Shown here: positions 8,550 through 15,883 of the stretch, one piece after another
How positions within the stretch are numbered: the stretch's first letter is position 1
How the letters are laid out: the number at the start of each line of letters is the position of its first letter
Assembly: GCF_033097365.1 (NCBI RefSeq)
Contig: NZ_AP028461.1
Coordinates: 9,238,001 to 9,302,000, forward strand
From: Actinoplanes sichuanensis
GTDB lineage: Bacteria > Actinomycetota > Actinomycetes > Mycobacteriales > Micromonosporaceae
Reading direction: 5' to 3'
DNA length: 64,000 bases
The notes under the pieces: model-generated
What the model saw: the letters and a program-made list of their open reading frames with translations, nothing else
The model's database searches: none
What the model was told of the DNA's origin: nothing
Program-made: the position numbers and the translations under genes

Positions 8550-10095
8550 TCCGGTCCATTTCGGACAACGGCAACGACGGGTTGGTGGCGGCGGCCGTCG
8601 CCACCGCCCGATCCGCTCCGGCGACGCCCGAACGCTCGTCCTCGTCGGCACCGGTCAGCAACTCGACGATCCGGTGCACCGGCAGCGCGGGGTGGGCGGC
8701 GGCGATCGGGCGGGCTTGCGGGTCGGCGAGGCAGAGTTCGAGGGCTTCGGCCGGGGCATCCGGGTGACGGGCGACCTCCCGGAACACCTTCTGCACCGGC
8801 GGCACGTGTCGGGCCAGGTCGAGGAGCAGCGCGGGCGACACGTCCGGATTCGTGGCGACCTTGGCGATCACCCGGATCCCGTGGTGGGCCACCATCTCCC
8901 GCAGCAGGTCCTCGGAGAGGCCGGGGTGCGGCGCGACCGCCTTGACGACCTTGGCGTCCGGGTCGCGGGCCAGCCGGTCGCGGATCTCCGGCGGCAGGTC
9001 CCGGCGTTCCGCCACCAGCGCGCGGAGCCGCGGATCCCGATTCTCGGCCAACTGCCGGACCTCGTCGGGAGAAGCGGCGATGATCCGTGGGAGCAGGCCG
9101 GTGGGCACCCGGGCCGCCCCGGTCAGTAGGTCGAGCGGAACCTCCGGGTTTCCGGCGAGGTGACGCCGCACGGTCGGGCAGTCGTCGGTGGCGAGCTTCC
9201 GGATCGCCGACTCGGGCAGCGCCGGGTTCTCGGCCACGGCACCGCGCACCCCCGGAATCGGATCGCCGGCCAGACGCACCGCCACCTCCGGAGGCAGGTC
9301 GAGCCGGGCCGCAAGCTGCCAGCGCACGATCCTTCCCGGATGTCCGGCCAGCTCAGCCGCGGCTTCGGCAGGCGTAGCCGGGTTATCCACAGCCCGAACG
9401 AGCAGGCTGTGGATAACTGATTCGTGAGTGCCGTCGCAGGCGGCCCCGGGTGGAAGATCACAGTCGAGCCGGGCGCACCCCGGATCGTGTACGAACGGGA
9501 TCGGCTCCCGCACGCAGACGTCACACGTGGTCGGCAGCGGACCGCCGTCGCCTCGCCAATGCACCGCGATGAGATCGGCCAGGACCTCCGGCGGGGCGGC
9601 CGGGTTGCCGGCGACCCCGGCCCGGACCTCGGCATGGGGATGCCCGGCCAGCCGGACCAGCAGTTCCCGATCGGTCGTGAAGATGGCCAGCTCGGCGACG
9701 ACACGCGGATCCGGGTCGTCGGCGAGGCGTGCCCGTACCGAATCGGGAAGGTCCGGGCAGGCCGCAAGCTTCTCGCGGCGCCGCACCTCCGGATCGCCGG
9801 CGAGTGGTTCGGCCCACTCGGCCCGGCCGCGCCCCTGGTCGAGGAGGGCGAGGGCGACTTCCGGGAAGCGGAGCGGATCGACATCCGCGGAGTCGAGGAG
9901 TCCGTCCCACGCCAACTGGAGGGTCGCCGAGTCCGACCGCCGAGCGAGCGCCCGGACCTGCTCCGGACTCAGATCGTCCCGTTGCGCCAGCTCACCGGCC
10001 AGATCGTCGTCGGCGTGAGCGATCAGCCGGTCGACCAGTGTGGACGGTAGGGCCGGGTTACGGGCCAGCCCGTTCAGCAGATCACCGGTGCTCAT
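8530..10095 (-). CDS. Leucine-rich-repeat-variant / HEAT-like alpha-solenoid protein
   Basis: 521 residues built of roughly 24-residue helical units with the pattern NPALPxxLVxRLA...DPxxxVRxxLA (for example ACPDLPDSVRARLADDPDP and NPALPESAIRKLATDD), running from residue 8 almost to the end. This is the LRV/HEAT type of bacterial alpha-solenoid, generally a protein-binding scaffold. The middle is interrupted by a Cys-rich insert (CDVCVREPIPF, DPGCARLDCDLPPGAAC) that could bind a metal; classical LRV proteins carry a Cys cluster binding an iron-sulfur centre, but at the N terminus. No catalytic motif. An inverted pair of DnaA-box sequences lies inside the coding region just after this insert. 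Confidence 0.75.
   Translation of the reverse strand: MSTGDLLNGLARNPALPSTLVDRLIAHADDDLAGELAQRDDLSPEQVRALARRSDSATLQLAWDGLLDSADVDPLRFPEVALALLDQGRGRAEWAEPLAGDPEVRRREKLAACPDLPDSVRARLADDPDPRVVAELAIFTTDRELLVRLAGHPHAEVRAGVAGNPAAPPEVLADLIAVHWRGDGGPLPTTCDVCVREPIPFVHDPGCARLDCDLPPGAACDGTHESVIHSLLVRAVDNPATPAEAAAELAGHPGRIVRWQLAARLDLPPEVAVRLAGDPIPGVRGAVAENPALPESAIRKLATDDCPTVRRHLAGNPEVPLDLLTGAARVPTGLLPRIIAASPDEVRQLAENRDPRLRALVAERRDLPPEIRDRLARDPDAKVVKAVAPHPGLSEDLLREMVAHHGIRVIAKVATNPDVSPALLLDLARHVPPVQKVFREVARHPDAPAEALELCLADPQARPIAAAHPALPVHRIVELLTGADEDERSGVAGADRAVATAAATNPSLPLSEMDRIIGPVP
9382..9417. promoter_or_regulatory. Inverted pair of consensus DnaA boxes inside a coding sequence
   Basis: GTTATCCACAGCC (9382-9394) and its exact reverse complement GGCTGTGGATAAC (9405-9417) flank a 10-bp spacer. 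Both arms contain TTATCCACA, the consensus DnaA box. The stretch is A/T-rich compared with its surroundings yet remains in frame within the repeat-protein gene (codes for VIHSL...AVDN). It may titrate DnaA or may be a chance hairpin. Confidence 0.5.
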
Positions 10096-10137
10096 GATGA
10101 TCGATCGTAGAGCGCTCGACTCGACAGCGCGCCTGGA

Positions 10138-10572
10138 TCATCGACCGCGAGCCAGGGGCTTCACCCAGCGGGACCACTCGGGCTGGCGGCGATAGCCGTG
10201 CGCGGCCCAGATCGCGTGTGCGGCCGGGTTCTCGTCGAGCACCATGGCGTCGGCCCGGGTACCGCCGAAGGCGCGCAGCCTCTCCTCGGCGGCGGTGATC
10301 AACAGGCCGCCGATGCCCTCGCGTCGACGCCAGGGCGCGACCGCGAGCCGGTAGAGGTGGCAGCGCCAGCCGTCCCAGCCCGCGATGATCGTTCCGACGA
10401 TCTCGGTGCCGTCGACCGCCAGGATCAGTGCGTCCGGATCACGCCGGAACATCGCCGTGACAGCGTCCGAAGTGTCCGCCGGCCGGTTCTCGTTCTCGGC
10501 CGCGACCTGCCAGAACTCCAGCACCGCGGGCAGTTCCTCGACAACGGCCGACCGCAAGATCAGTTCACCCAT
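10138..10572 (-). CDS. GNAT-family N-acetyltransferase
   Basis: 144 residues, single GNAT domain. The acetyl-CoA-binding motif A is LYRLAVAPWRRREGIGGLLI, and the end has the usual NPAAHAIWAAHGYRR motif B. It transfers an acetyl group from acetyl-CoA to an unidentified amine. It is divergent from the ABC-exporter operon; the shared 62-bp gap contains two operator-like palindromes that could also affect this gene. Confidence 0.88.
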   Translation of the reverse strand: MGELILRSAVVEELPAVLEFWQVAAENENRPADTSDAVTAMFRRDPDALILAVDGTEIVGTIIAGWDGWRCHLYRLAVAPWRRREGIGGLLITAAEERLRAFGGTRADAMVLDENPAAHAIWAAHGYRRQPEWSRWVKPLARGR

Positions 10573-10587
10573 GCCGACACCCTAGTC

Positions 10588-10629
10588 AACTTTATGGCAC
10601 AAAGTTCTTTGACTTTGCGTTGTAAAGTC
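10588..10629 (+). promoter_or_regulatory. Two 19-bp operator-like palindromes over a leaderless-type promoter
   Basis: Box 1 AACTTTATGGCACAAAGTT (10588-10606) and box 2 GACTTTGCGTTGTAAAGTC (10611-10629) share the plan (A/G)ACTTT-N7-AAAGT(T/C), centres 23 bp apart. Box 2 includes TAAAGT (10623-10628), a good -10, six bases before the ATG at 10635, which suggests a leaderless transcript. The likely ligand is the winged-helix protein encoded second in the operon (inference). Confidence 0.6.
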
Positions 10630-10634
10630 GAGCC

Positions 10635-11267
10635 ATGACATCGACGGACGACGAATCGACTTTCGAGGATCCAGGTGAGGCGCTCCGGCTGATCGAGCGC
10701 GAGCAGGTCAACACCCTGCGGCACGTCACCCCGGATCCGCGGCTCATGTACTGGCCGTGGGGCCTCACCTGGCTGATCAGTTTCGGGCTGTCGTTTCTAC
10801 GCTTCAGCCCCGGCGGCAAGACCATCGTGGACATGCCGGATTGGTTGCCGCTGCTCGCGCTGACCGGCCTGCTGATCGCCGCGGGCATCTTCACCGGCGT
10901 GGTCGGCGCCCGGGCCAGCCGGCACATCTCCGGCCCGTCGAGCCGGCAGGGCGCGGCCTACGGCATCTCGTGGTCGGCCGGGTTCACCAGTCTGGCGATC
11001 ATCTTCGGTCGGGTTGGCGAGCACGTGCCCGACGAGATGCTCGGCCTGCTCTGGGGCGGCGGCATGGTCGCCCTGGTCGGGGTGCTCTACATGGCCGGCA
11101 GCGCGATCTGGGACGTGCGCGACATGTTCGTGCTGGGCGCGTGGATCAGCGTGGTCAACGTGATCGGCGTCCTCTGGGGCCCGGGCTGGCACGCGCTCGT
11201 CCTCGCGGTCGCGGGCGGCGGCGGCCTGCTGGTGGCCGGCTTCGTCGGCTGGATGCGCCGCCGATGA
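10635..11267 (+). CDS. Multi-pass membrane protein of an ABC-exporter operon
   Basis: 210 residues with a short hydrophilic N terminus (about 35 residues) and about six hydrophobic segments, ending RRR. No family could be named with certainty; similar proteins commonly precede a small winged-helix regulator and an ABC exporter in actinomycetes. The start is an ATG directly downstream of the palindromic operators with no space for a Shine-Dalgarno sequence, consistent with a leaderless mRNA. It overlaps the regulator by ATGA. It may sense membrane state or form part of the transporter (inference). Confidence 0.75.
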   Translation: MTSTDDESTFEDPGEALRLIEREQVNTLRHVTPDPRLMYWPWGLTWLISFGLSFLRFSPGGKTIVDMPDWLPLLALTGLLIAAGIFTGVVGARASRHISGPSSRQGAAYGISWSAGFTSLAIIFGRVGEHVPDEMLGLLWGGGMVALVGVLYMAGSAIWDVRDMFVLGAWISVVNVIGVLWGPGWHALVLAVAGGGGLLVAGFVGWMRRR

Positions 11268-11668
11268 CCGCCCCTGAAGACGCCCGAACCGGCCCCGAAA
11301 CCGCCGGCGCCGGAAACGCGGAGACCGGCTCCGAGAAACCGCGGGCCGGCCTCAACGGCGACCTGCCCGAGCTCGATCCGGTGATCCACGCCCAGGCACG
11401 ACTGCGGGTGGTGGCCGCCCTCTCCCAGCTCCCCGGTGGCGACCGGATCACGTTCCCCCGACTGCAGGAGATCCTGCGGATGACCGCCGGCAACCTCTCG
11501 GTACACCTCCGCAAGCTCGAGGAGGCCGGATATGTCGAGGTCACCAAGACCCATCGCGGCCGCACCCCGGCCACTCTCGTGCATCTGACCCAGCGCGGAC
11601 GGTTCGCCTTCGAGGAGTACGTCAGCGCCCTGCGCACCCTGATCGCCCCGGGAGAGGAACCGTCATGA
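11264..11668 (+). CDS. Winged-helix transcriptional regulator (MarR/ArsR-like, HTH_34 type)
   Basis: 134 residues. After a ~40-residue charged, low-complexity N terminus comes a compact winged helix: DPVIHAQARLRVVAALSQL, then FPRLQEILRMTAGNLSVHLR (helix-turn-helix), EEAGYVEVTKTHRGRTPATL (wing) and LTQRGRFAFEEYV. This matches the small winged-helix family often encoded next to ABC exporters. The ATG overlaps the upstream stop (ATGA) and its own stop overlaps the ATPase start, so it is embedded in the operon. It probably autoregulates through the palindromes at 10588-10629 (inference). Confidence 0.87.
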   Translation: MTAPEDARTGPETAGAGNAETGSEKPRAGLNGDLPELDPVIHAQARLRVVAALSQLPGGDRITFPRLQEILRMTAGNLSVHLRKLEEAGYVEVTKTHRGRTPATLVHLTQRGRFAFEEYVSALRTLIAPGEEPS

Positions 11669-12544
11669 TCCACGCCCGCGCCGAAGGTGTCACCAAGAGC
11701 TTCGGCTCCACACTCGCGCTCGACCGGGTCGACCTGGAGGTCCGGGCCGGCGAGCTGGTCGGTCTGCTCGGCCCGAACGGCGCCGGCAAGAGCACCCTGG
11801 TCAGCCTTTTCACGGGCGGTCGACGGCCGACCGCGGGCCGGGTCGAGCTGTGCGGCGGCGATCCGCGAGACCCGCGCAACCGGCGCACACTGGGCGTGAC
11901 ACCGCAGGAGACGGGCCTGCCCGCCTCGCTTCGCGTCGGCGAGGTCATCGATTTCGTACGGGCACACTTCCCCGACCCTCTGCCGAAGACCGAGCTGGTC
12001 GACCGGTTCGGGCTGGGCGACCTGATCCGGCGGCAGACCGGCGGCCTCTCCGGTGGGCAGAAGCGCCGCCTCGCGGTGGCTCTGGCGTTCGCCGGCCGCC
12101 CGGAGATCGTCTTCCTGGACGAGCCCGACGGGTCTCGACGTGGAGGCGCGACGTGATCTGTGGGACGCGGTGCGGTCCTTCCACGCCGAGGGCGGCACGG
12201 TCGTGCTGACCAGCCACTACCTGGAGGAGGTGGAGGCGCTCGCCGAGCGGGTGGTGGTGATCGCCGAGGGCCGGGTGCTGGCCGACGACAGTGTGGCGGC
12301 GGTGCGCGGGCTGATCCGGGTGAGCCGGATCAGCCTCAGCTCACCCGTACCGCTGACTGATTTTGATCTTGAAGGCCTGGTGGCCGTGGAACAGGCGGGT
12401 GACCGCCTGCATCTCCTGACGCCCGACGCGGACCGGATGGTTCGCGAGCTGGTCGAGCGGAACGTGCCGTTCCGCGACCTGGAGGTCAGGGCGACCTCAC
12501 TTGAGGAAGCGTTTCTCGTGCTGACCGGAAAGGATCAGAAGTGA
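11665..12544 (+). pseudogene. ABC exporter ATP-binding protein, broken by a 2-bp deletion in Walker B/D-loop
   Basis: The first frame (11665-12156) reads Walker A GLLGPNGAGKSTLV, Q-loop TPQETGLPA, signature LSGGQKRRLAVAL and VFLDEP, then becomes nonsense (DGSRRGGAT, stop). The second frame resumes at about 12128 with TGLDVEARRDLWDAV, the H-loop VVLTSHYLEEVEALAERVV and a normal C terminus to 12544. The DNA reads GAGCCCGACGGGTCTC; restoring AC after GAGCCC would give GAG CCC ACG ACG GGT CTC, i.e. the canonical EPTTGL. So two bases are missing at 12126/12127. Everything else is intact, so this is either a very recent mutation or a sequencing error; programmed frameshifting is unlikely without a slippery site. 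Confidence 0.85.
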
Positions 12545-13281
12545 CGAGCCTTGTCCTGACCCATGCCAAGTTCCAGACCCTCGAGCTCTTCCGCATTCCG
12601 ATCGCGGTGGTGGGCAGTGCGTTCTGGCCGGCCGCGTCGATGCTGGCGTTCGTGGTGCCGTTCGCCGGCGACGATCCGGTGGCCGCCACCTACGCCACCG
12701 CCTCGATGATCACCTTCGCGATCATGAACACCAACCTCTTCCAGTACGGCATCGGCGTCTCCGAGGACCGCGCGCAGCCGTGGGATCCGTTCGTCCGCAC
12801 GCTCGCCGCGGGCGCCGCGCCCCGGTTTTTCGGCCGGATCCTCACCGGTCTGCTGATGATGGTGGTGTCACTGGCACCGGTGGTGCTGATCGCCGCGCTG
12901 TTCACCGAGGCCACGCTGAGCCCGCTCGCGTTCCTGGCCGCGATCCCGGTCTGCGCCGCGATCGCCGTCCCATTCATCCTGATGGGCCTGTCCATCGGTT
13001 ACGCGTTACCGCAGAAGGCCGCGCTGGTGGTGGCGCAGATCCTGTTCCTGCCGCTGGCGTTCGGTGGCGGGCTGCTCACTCCGCCGGGCGGCGCCCCCGG
13101 ATTCATCGAGGATCTCGCGCCGTTCCTGCCGACCGGCGGCGCGGTCCGTCTGATGTGGGCGACGGTCACCGACTTTCCGTTCGACCTGACCGCGACACTG
13201 GCCCTGGCCGGGTGGACGGCGCTGTTCGGGGCACTCGCGGTGTGGGCGCACCGCCGCGACGAGGGCCGCCGTTTCGGCTGA
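12541..13281 (+). CDS. ABC-2 type exporter permease
   Basis: 246 residues starting at a GTG that overlaps the ATPase stop (GTGA). Six hydrophobic segments are visible, e.g. IPIAVVGSAFWPAASMLAFV, FFGRILTGLLMMVVSLAPVV, IAVPFILMGLSIGYAL and TLALAGWTALFGALAVW, the usual layout of ABC-2 exporter subunits. Two copies would pair with two copies of the ATPase to export a drug, lipid or peptide; the substrate is not deducible. If the ATPase frameshift is real, this permease has no partner in the operon. Confidence 0.87.
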   Translation: MTSLVLTHAKFQTLELFRIPIAVVGSAFWPAASMLAFVVPFAGDDPVAATYATASMITFAIMNTNLFQYGIGVSEDRAQPWDPFVRTLAAGAAPRFFGRILTGLLMMVVSLAPVVLIAALFTEATLSPLAFLAAIPVCAAIAVPFILMGLSIGYALPQKAALVVAQILFLPLAFGGGLLTPPGGAPGFIEDLAPFLPTGGAVRLMWATVTDFPFDLTATLALAGWTALFGALAVWAHRRDEGRRFG

Positions 13282-13335
13282 CCCACAAACAGCGGAGCGT
13301 CTGACCGAGAAAAGTGTTAGGGCCGCCGGTTCGGC

Positions 13336-13354
13336 TAGAACATTGACAGTTCTA
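13336..13354. promoter_or_regulatory. Dyad TAGAAC-N7-GTTCTA over a TTGACA element
   Basis: TAGAACATTGACAGTTCTA is a perfect 6-bp dyad with a 7-bp spacer that contains most of a consensus -35 TTGACA (13343-13348). It lies 37 bp upstream of the VOC-protein ATG. A convincing -10 is not seen at the right distance. Candidate operator. Confidence 0.4.
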
Positions 13355-13390
13355 TTCGGTCGCGGGCATGACGATGCGACGATCCGCAGC

Positions 13391-14152
13391 ATGACCGTAC
13401 CGTCACCGGGCGCGCCCAACTGGGTAGACCTGGCCACCTCCGACCTCGATGGCGCGATCCGCTTCTATACCGAGCTGTTCGGCTGGACCGCCCAGATCTC
13501 CGGCGACGAGTTCGGCGGCTACACCACGTTCCTGCTGAACGGGTTGCCGGCGGCCGGTGCCGGCCCGCTCTTCGGGGCGGGCCAGCCGACCGCGTGGAGC
13601 AGCTACATCGCGACCACCGACGCCGACATGGTGGCCGCCCGGGTCGAGGCGGCGCAGGGCAAGGTGCTGGTCCCGCCGTTCGACGTGATGGATCAGGGCC
13701 GGATGGCGGCGTTCCTGGACCCGGCCGGGGCGCCGTTCAGCGTCTGGGAGCCGCGGATGATGCGTGGTGCCGAGGTCTTCGACGTCCCCGGCGCCCTCAC
13801 CTGGAACGAGTTGAACACCCGTGACCTGGAGGGCGCGATGGCGTTCTACGGCTCGGTGTTCGGCTGGACCTTCCGGGAGGCGCACATCAGCGGCCTGCCC
13901 TATGTGATGTGCGACCGGGACCGGGCGCCGGTAGCCGGCATACAGCTGATGGTGGGCAGTGGCTTCCCGGACGATCTGCCGCCGCACTGGCTGGTCTACT
14001 TCGCGGTCGGCAACTGTGACGCGGCCGCCGAGCACGCGTATCAACTGGGTGGCCGGATCGTGCACCCGCCCACGACCATCTCGGTCGGGCGATATGCGGT
14101 ACTCAACGACCCGCAGGGTGGAACGTTCGCAATTCTGAACAATCGGCGATAA
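13391..14152 (+). CDS. Two-domain VOC (glyoxalase/bleomycin-resistance) family protein
   Basis: 253 residues from the ATG at 13391, chosen because homology begins immediately (PNWVDLATSDLDGAIRFYTE); an in-frame upstream start at 13343 would add 16 unlikely residues. Two tandem VOC modules are visible: residues ~6-120 and ~130-250, each with the opening pattern W-(V/N)-(D/E)-L-x-T-x-D-L-(D/E)-G-A. VOC proteins use paired beta-alpha-beta-beta-beta units to bind a metal and catalyse isomerisation or dioxygenation, or bind drugs. Similar two-domain proteins are abundant in actinomycetes and often annotated as hydroxylases, without firm evidence. Confidence 0.85.
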   Translation: MTVPSPGAPNWVDLATSDLDGAIRFYTELFGWTAQISGDEFGGYTTFLLNGLPAAGAGPLFGAGQPTAWSSYIATTDADMVAARVEAAQGKVLVPPFDVMDQGRMAAFLDPAGAPFSVWEPRMMRGAEVFDVPGALTWNELNTRDLEGAMAFYGSVFGWTFREAHISGLPYVMCDRDRAPVAGIQLMVGSGFPDDLPPHWLVYFAVGNCDAAAEHAYQLGGRIVHPPTTISVGRYAVLNDPQGGTFAILNNRR

Positions 14153-14257
14153 CAGCCGTTGTCAGGATGCTTATCAATCGTTGATCGTCGATAAAAGGTT
14201 TCTCTCTAACGTCGTCGCCAGGCGTCCGAACCGGACACCACGACACAGGAGGAACCC

Positions 14258-15433
14258 ATGCGACCCGCCACCCGAGGTGCCGCGATCCTCGCCGGCACCG
14301 CCATCGCCGTCACCCTCTCCACCCCCGCGTTCGCCGGGCCGACCACCGGAACCGTCCGCTACGCCGACAGCCCCACGGCTGTCGACGGCTCGTACGTCGT
14401 CGTCTTCAAGAGTGGCGAGGCCGACCGGACCCGCGCCGACCGGCTCACCAAGCGGTACGGCGGCAGCGTCGACAGGGTCTTCGGCAACGCCGTCGAGGGC
14501 TACACCGCGAAACTGACCGCGGCCCAGGCCGCCCGACTCGCCGGCGACCCCTCGGTCGCGTCGGTCGAAGCCGACCAGGTGGTCCGGATCGCCGACACCC
14601 AGACGTCGGCCCCGTGGGGCCTGGACCGCATCGACCAGCGCGCCCTACCGCTGAACAGCACCTACGACTACACGGCGAGCAGCGGCGTCACGGTCTACGT
14701 GGTGGACACCGGCATCCGGACCACCCACTCGCAGTTCGGCGGCCGGGCGTCCTACGGCTACGACGCCGTCGAAGGTGACAACGTGGCGCAGGACGGCAAC
14801 GGGCACGGGACCTTCGTCGCCGGGGTTGCGGTCGGCAGCACCTACGGGGTCGCCAAGAGTGCCGACGTGGTCGGTGTCCGGGTGCTCGACAACAACGGGT
14901 CGGGGACGACCGCCGGGGTCATCGCCGGCATCGACTGGGTGACCGCGAACGCGACGCCCGGCCGATCGGTCGCCAACCTGAGCCTCGGCGGCGGGGCCAG
15001 CAGCACCCTCGACGCGGCGGTCCGGCGGTCGATCGCGGCCGGCATCCCGTACACCATCGCGGCCGGTAACTCGGGGGTCAACGCGGCCAACACCTCGCCG
15101 GCCCGGGTCACCGAGGGTCTGACCGTCGGCGCGACCGGCAACACCGACGCGAAGGCGTCCTGGTCCAACTACGGTTCGGTACTCGACCTGTTCGCGCCCG
15201 GTGTGTCGATCACCTCGTCCTGGCGGACCGGCGACAGCGCCACCTACACCGGTAGCGGCACGTCGTTCTCGGCGCCGCACGTGGCCGGGGCGGTCGCGCT
15301 CTACCTGGCCGACAATCCGGGCGCCTCGGTGACCGCGGTCAACGCGGCGATCGTCAATAACGCCACCACCGGCGTGGTGACCGGCGCGGGCAGCGGCTCC
15401 CCGAACCGCCTGCTCTACACCGGCGCCTTCTGA
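14258..15433 (+). CDS. Secreted subtilisin-like serine protease (S8, aqualysin/proteinase K type)
   Basis: 391 residues. A Sec signal peptide (GAAILAGTAIAVTLSTPAFA) precedes an I9 propeptide (SYVVVFKSGE ... VASVEADQVV) and the catalytic domain starting near APWGLDRIDQR. The triad is Asp150 in VVDTGIR, His183 in GNGHGTFVAG and Ser336 in GTSFSAPHVAG, with the oxyanion Asn in AAGNSG. All are intact, so it should be an active extracellular endopeptidase. The start has an excellent Shine-Dalgarno (AGGAGG). There is no C-terminal extra domain. A strong bidirectional terminator follows. Confidence 0.96.
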   Translation: MRPATRGAAILAGTAIAVTLSTPAFAGPTTGTVRYADSPTAVDGSYVVVFKSGEADRTRADRLTKRYGGSVDRVFGNAVEGYTAKLTAAQAARLAGDPSVASVEADQVVRIADTQTSAPWGLDRIDQRALPLNSTYDYTASSGVTVYVVDTGIRTTHSQFGGRASYGYDAVEGDNVAQDGNGHGTFVAGVAVGSTYGVAKSADVVGVRVLDNNGSGTTAGVIAGIDWVTANATPGRSVANLSLGGGASSTLDAAVRRSIAAGIPYTIAAGNSGVNAANTSPARVTEGLTVGATGNTDAKASWSNYGSVLDLFAPGVSITSSWRTGDSATYTGSGTSFSAPHVAGAVALYLADNPGASVTAVNAAIVNNATTGVVTGAGSGSPNRLLYTGAF

Positions 15434-15446
15434 CCCCTGTAACACG

Positions 15447-15475
15447 AAAAGGCCGCCCAGACGGGCGGCCTTTTT
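15447..15475. terminator. Bidirectional intrinsic terminator
   Basis: Stem GGCCGCCC (15451-15458) / GGGCGGCC (15463-15470), loop AGAC, flanked by AAAA on the left and TTTTT on the right, so it works for the protease on the plus strand and for fliQ on the minus strand. Confidence 0.9.
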
Positions 15476-15486
15476 CGGGTGGAACG

Positions 15487-15756
15487 TCAGCTCAGCATCG
15501 AGGGGAGCTTCTCGAACAGCTCGGTCGTGAAGGTCATCATCTCGCGAAGCATCCAGTTACCGGTGAGCAGCAGAGCCGCACCGATCGCCACCGCCTTCGG
15601 GACGAACGAGAGCGTGGCCTCCTGGATCTGGGTGACCGACTGGAACAGGGAGATGGCGAAGCCGACCGCGAGAGCGGTGAGCAGCACCGGCGCCGCCATC
15701 TTCGCGGCGACGGTCATGGCCTGCAGGGCGATCTCAACTACCAGCGCGTCCGTCAT
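15487..15756 (-). CDS. fliQ: Flagellar export apparatus protein FliQ, isolated copy
   Basis: 89 residues from the ATG at 15756 (an in-frame ATG at 15762 is possible), exactly the family length. Two hydrophobic hairpins: VLLTALAVGFAISLFQSVTQ and FVPKAVAIGAALLLTGNWML, with the family core SVTQIQEATLSFVPK and WMLREMM. FliQ forms part of the FliPQR inner-membrane export gate of the flagellar type III system. No fliP, fliR, flhA or flhB is nearby; the neighbours are a protease and the btu operon, which is odd since these genes normally sit together. No obvious Shine-Dalgarno is seen. It may be a displaced functional gene or a relic. Confidence 0.88.
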   Translation of the reverse strand: MTDALVVEIALQAMTVAAKMAAPVLLTALAVGFAISLFQSVTQIQEATLSFVPKAVAIGAALLLTGNWMLREMMTFTTELFEKLPSMLS

Positions 15757-15883
15757 GCCCATCAGTTCGGGCGCTTCGCGGACCCGCGGAGTGCAGACCG
15801 GTCGCCAGTCGGTTGCCGTTCGGTTCGGGCCCACAGAATTCTCAAGTACGCCCCACCCCTGCCGCACCCGCGGACCAATGTGG

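Noticed and set aside
12053..12544. Separate gene starting at 12053
   Set aside because: Its first ~25 codons are the out-of-frame part of the ATPase signature region; the real content is the C-terminal half of the broken ATPase.
15487..15867. Longer version of the fliQ product (126 residues)
   Set aside because: The extra N-terminal 37 residues have no hydrophobic or family character; FliQ proteins are 89-90 residues, matching the start at 15756.
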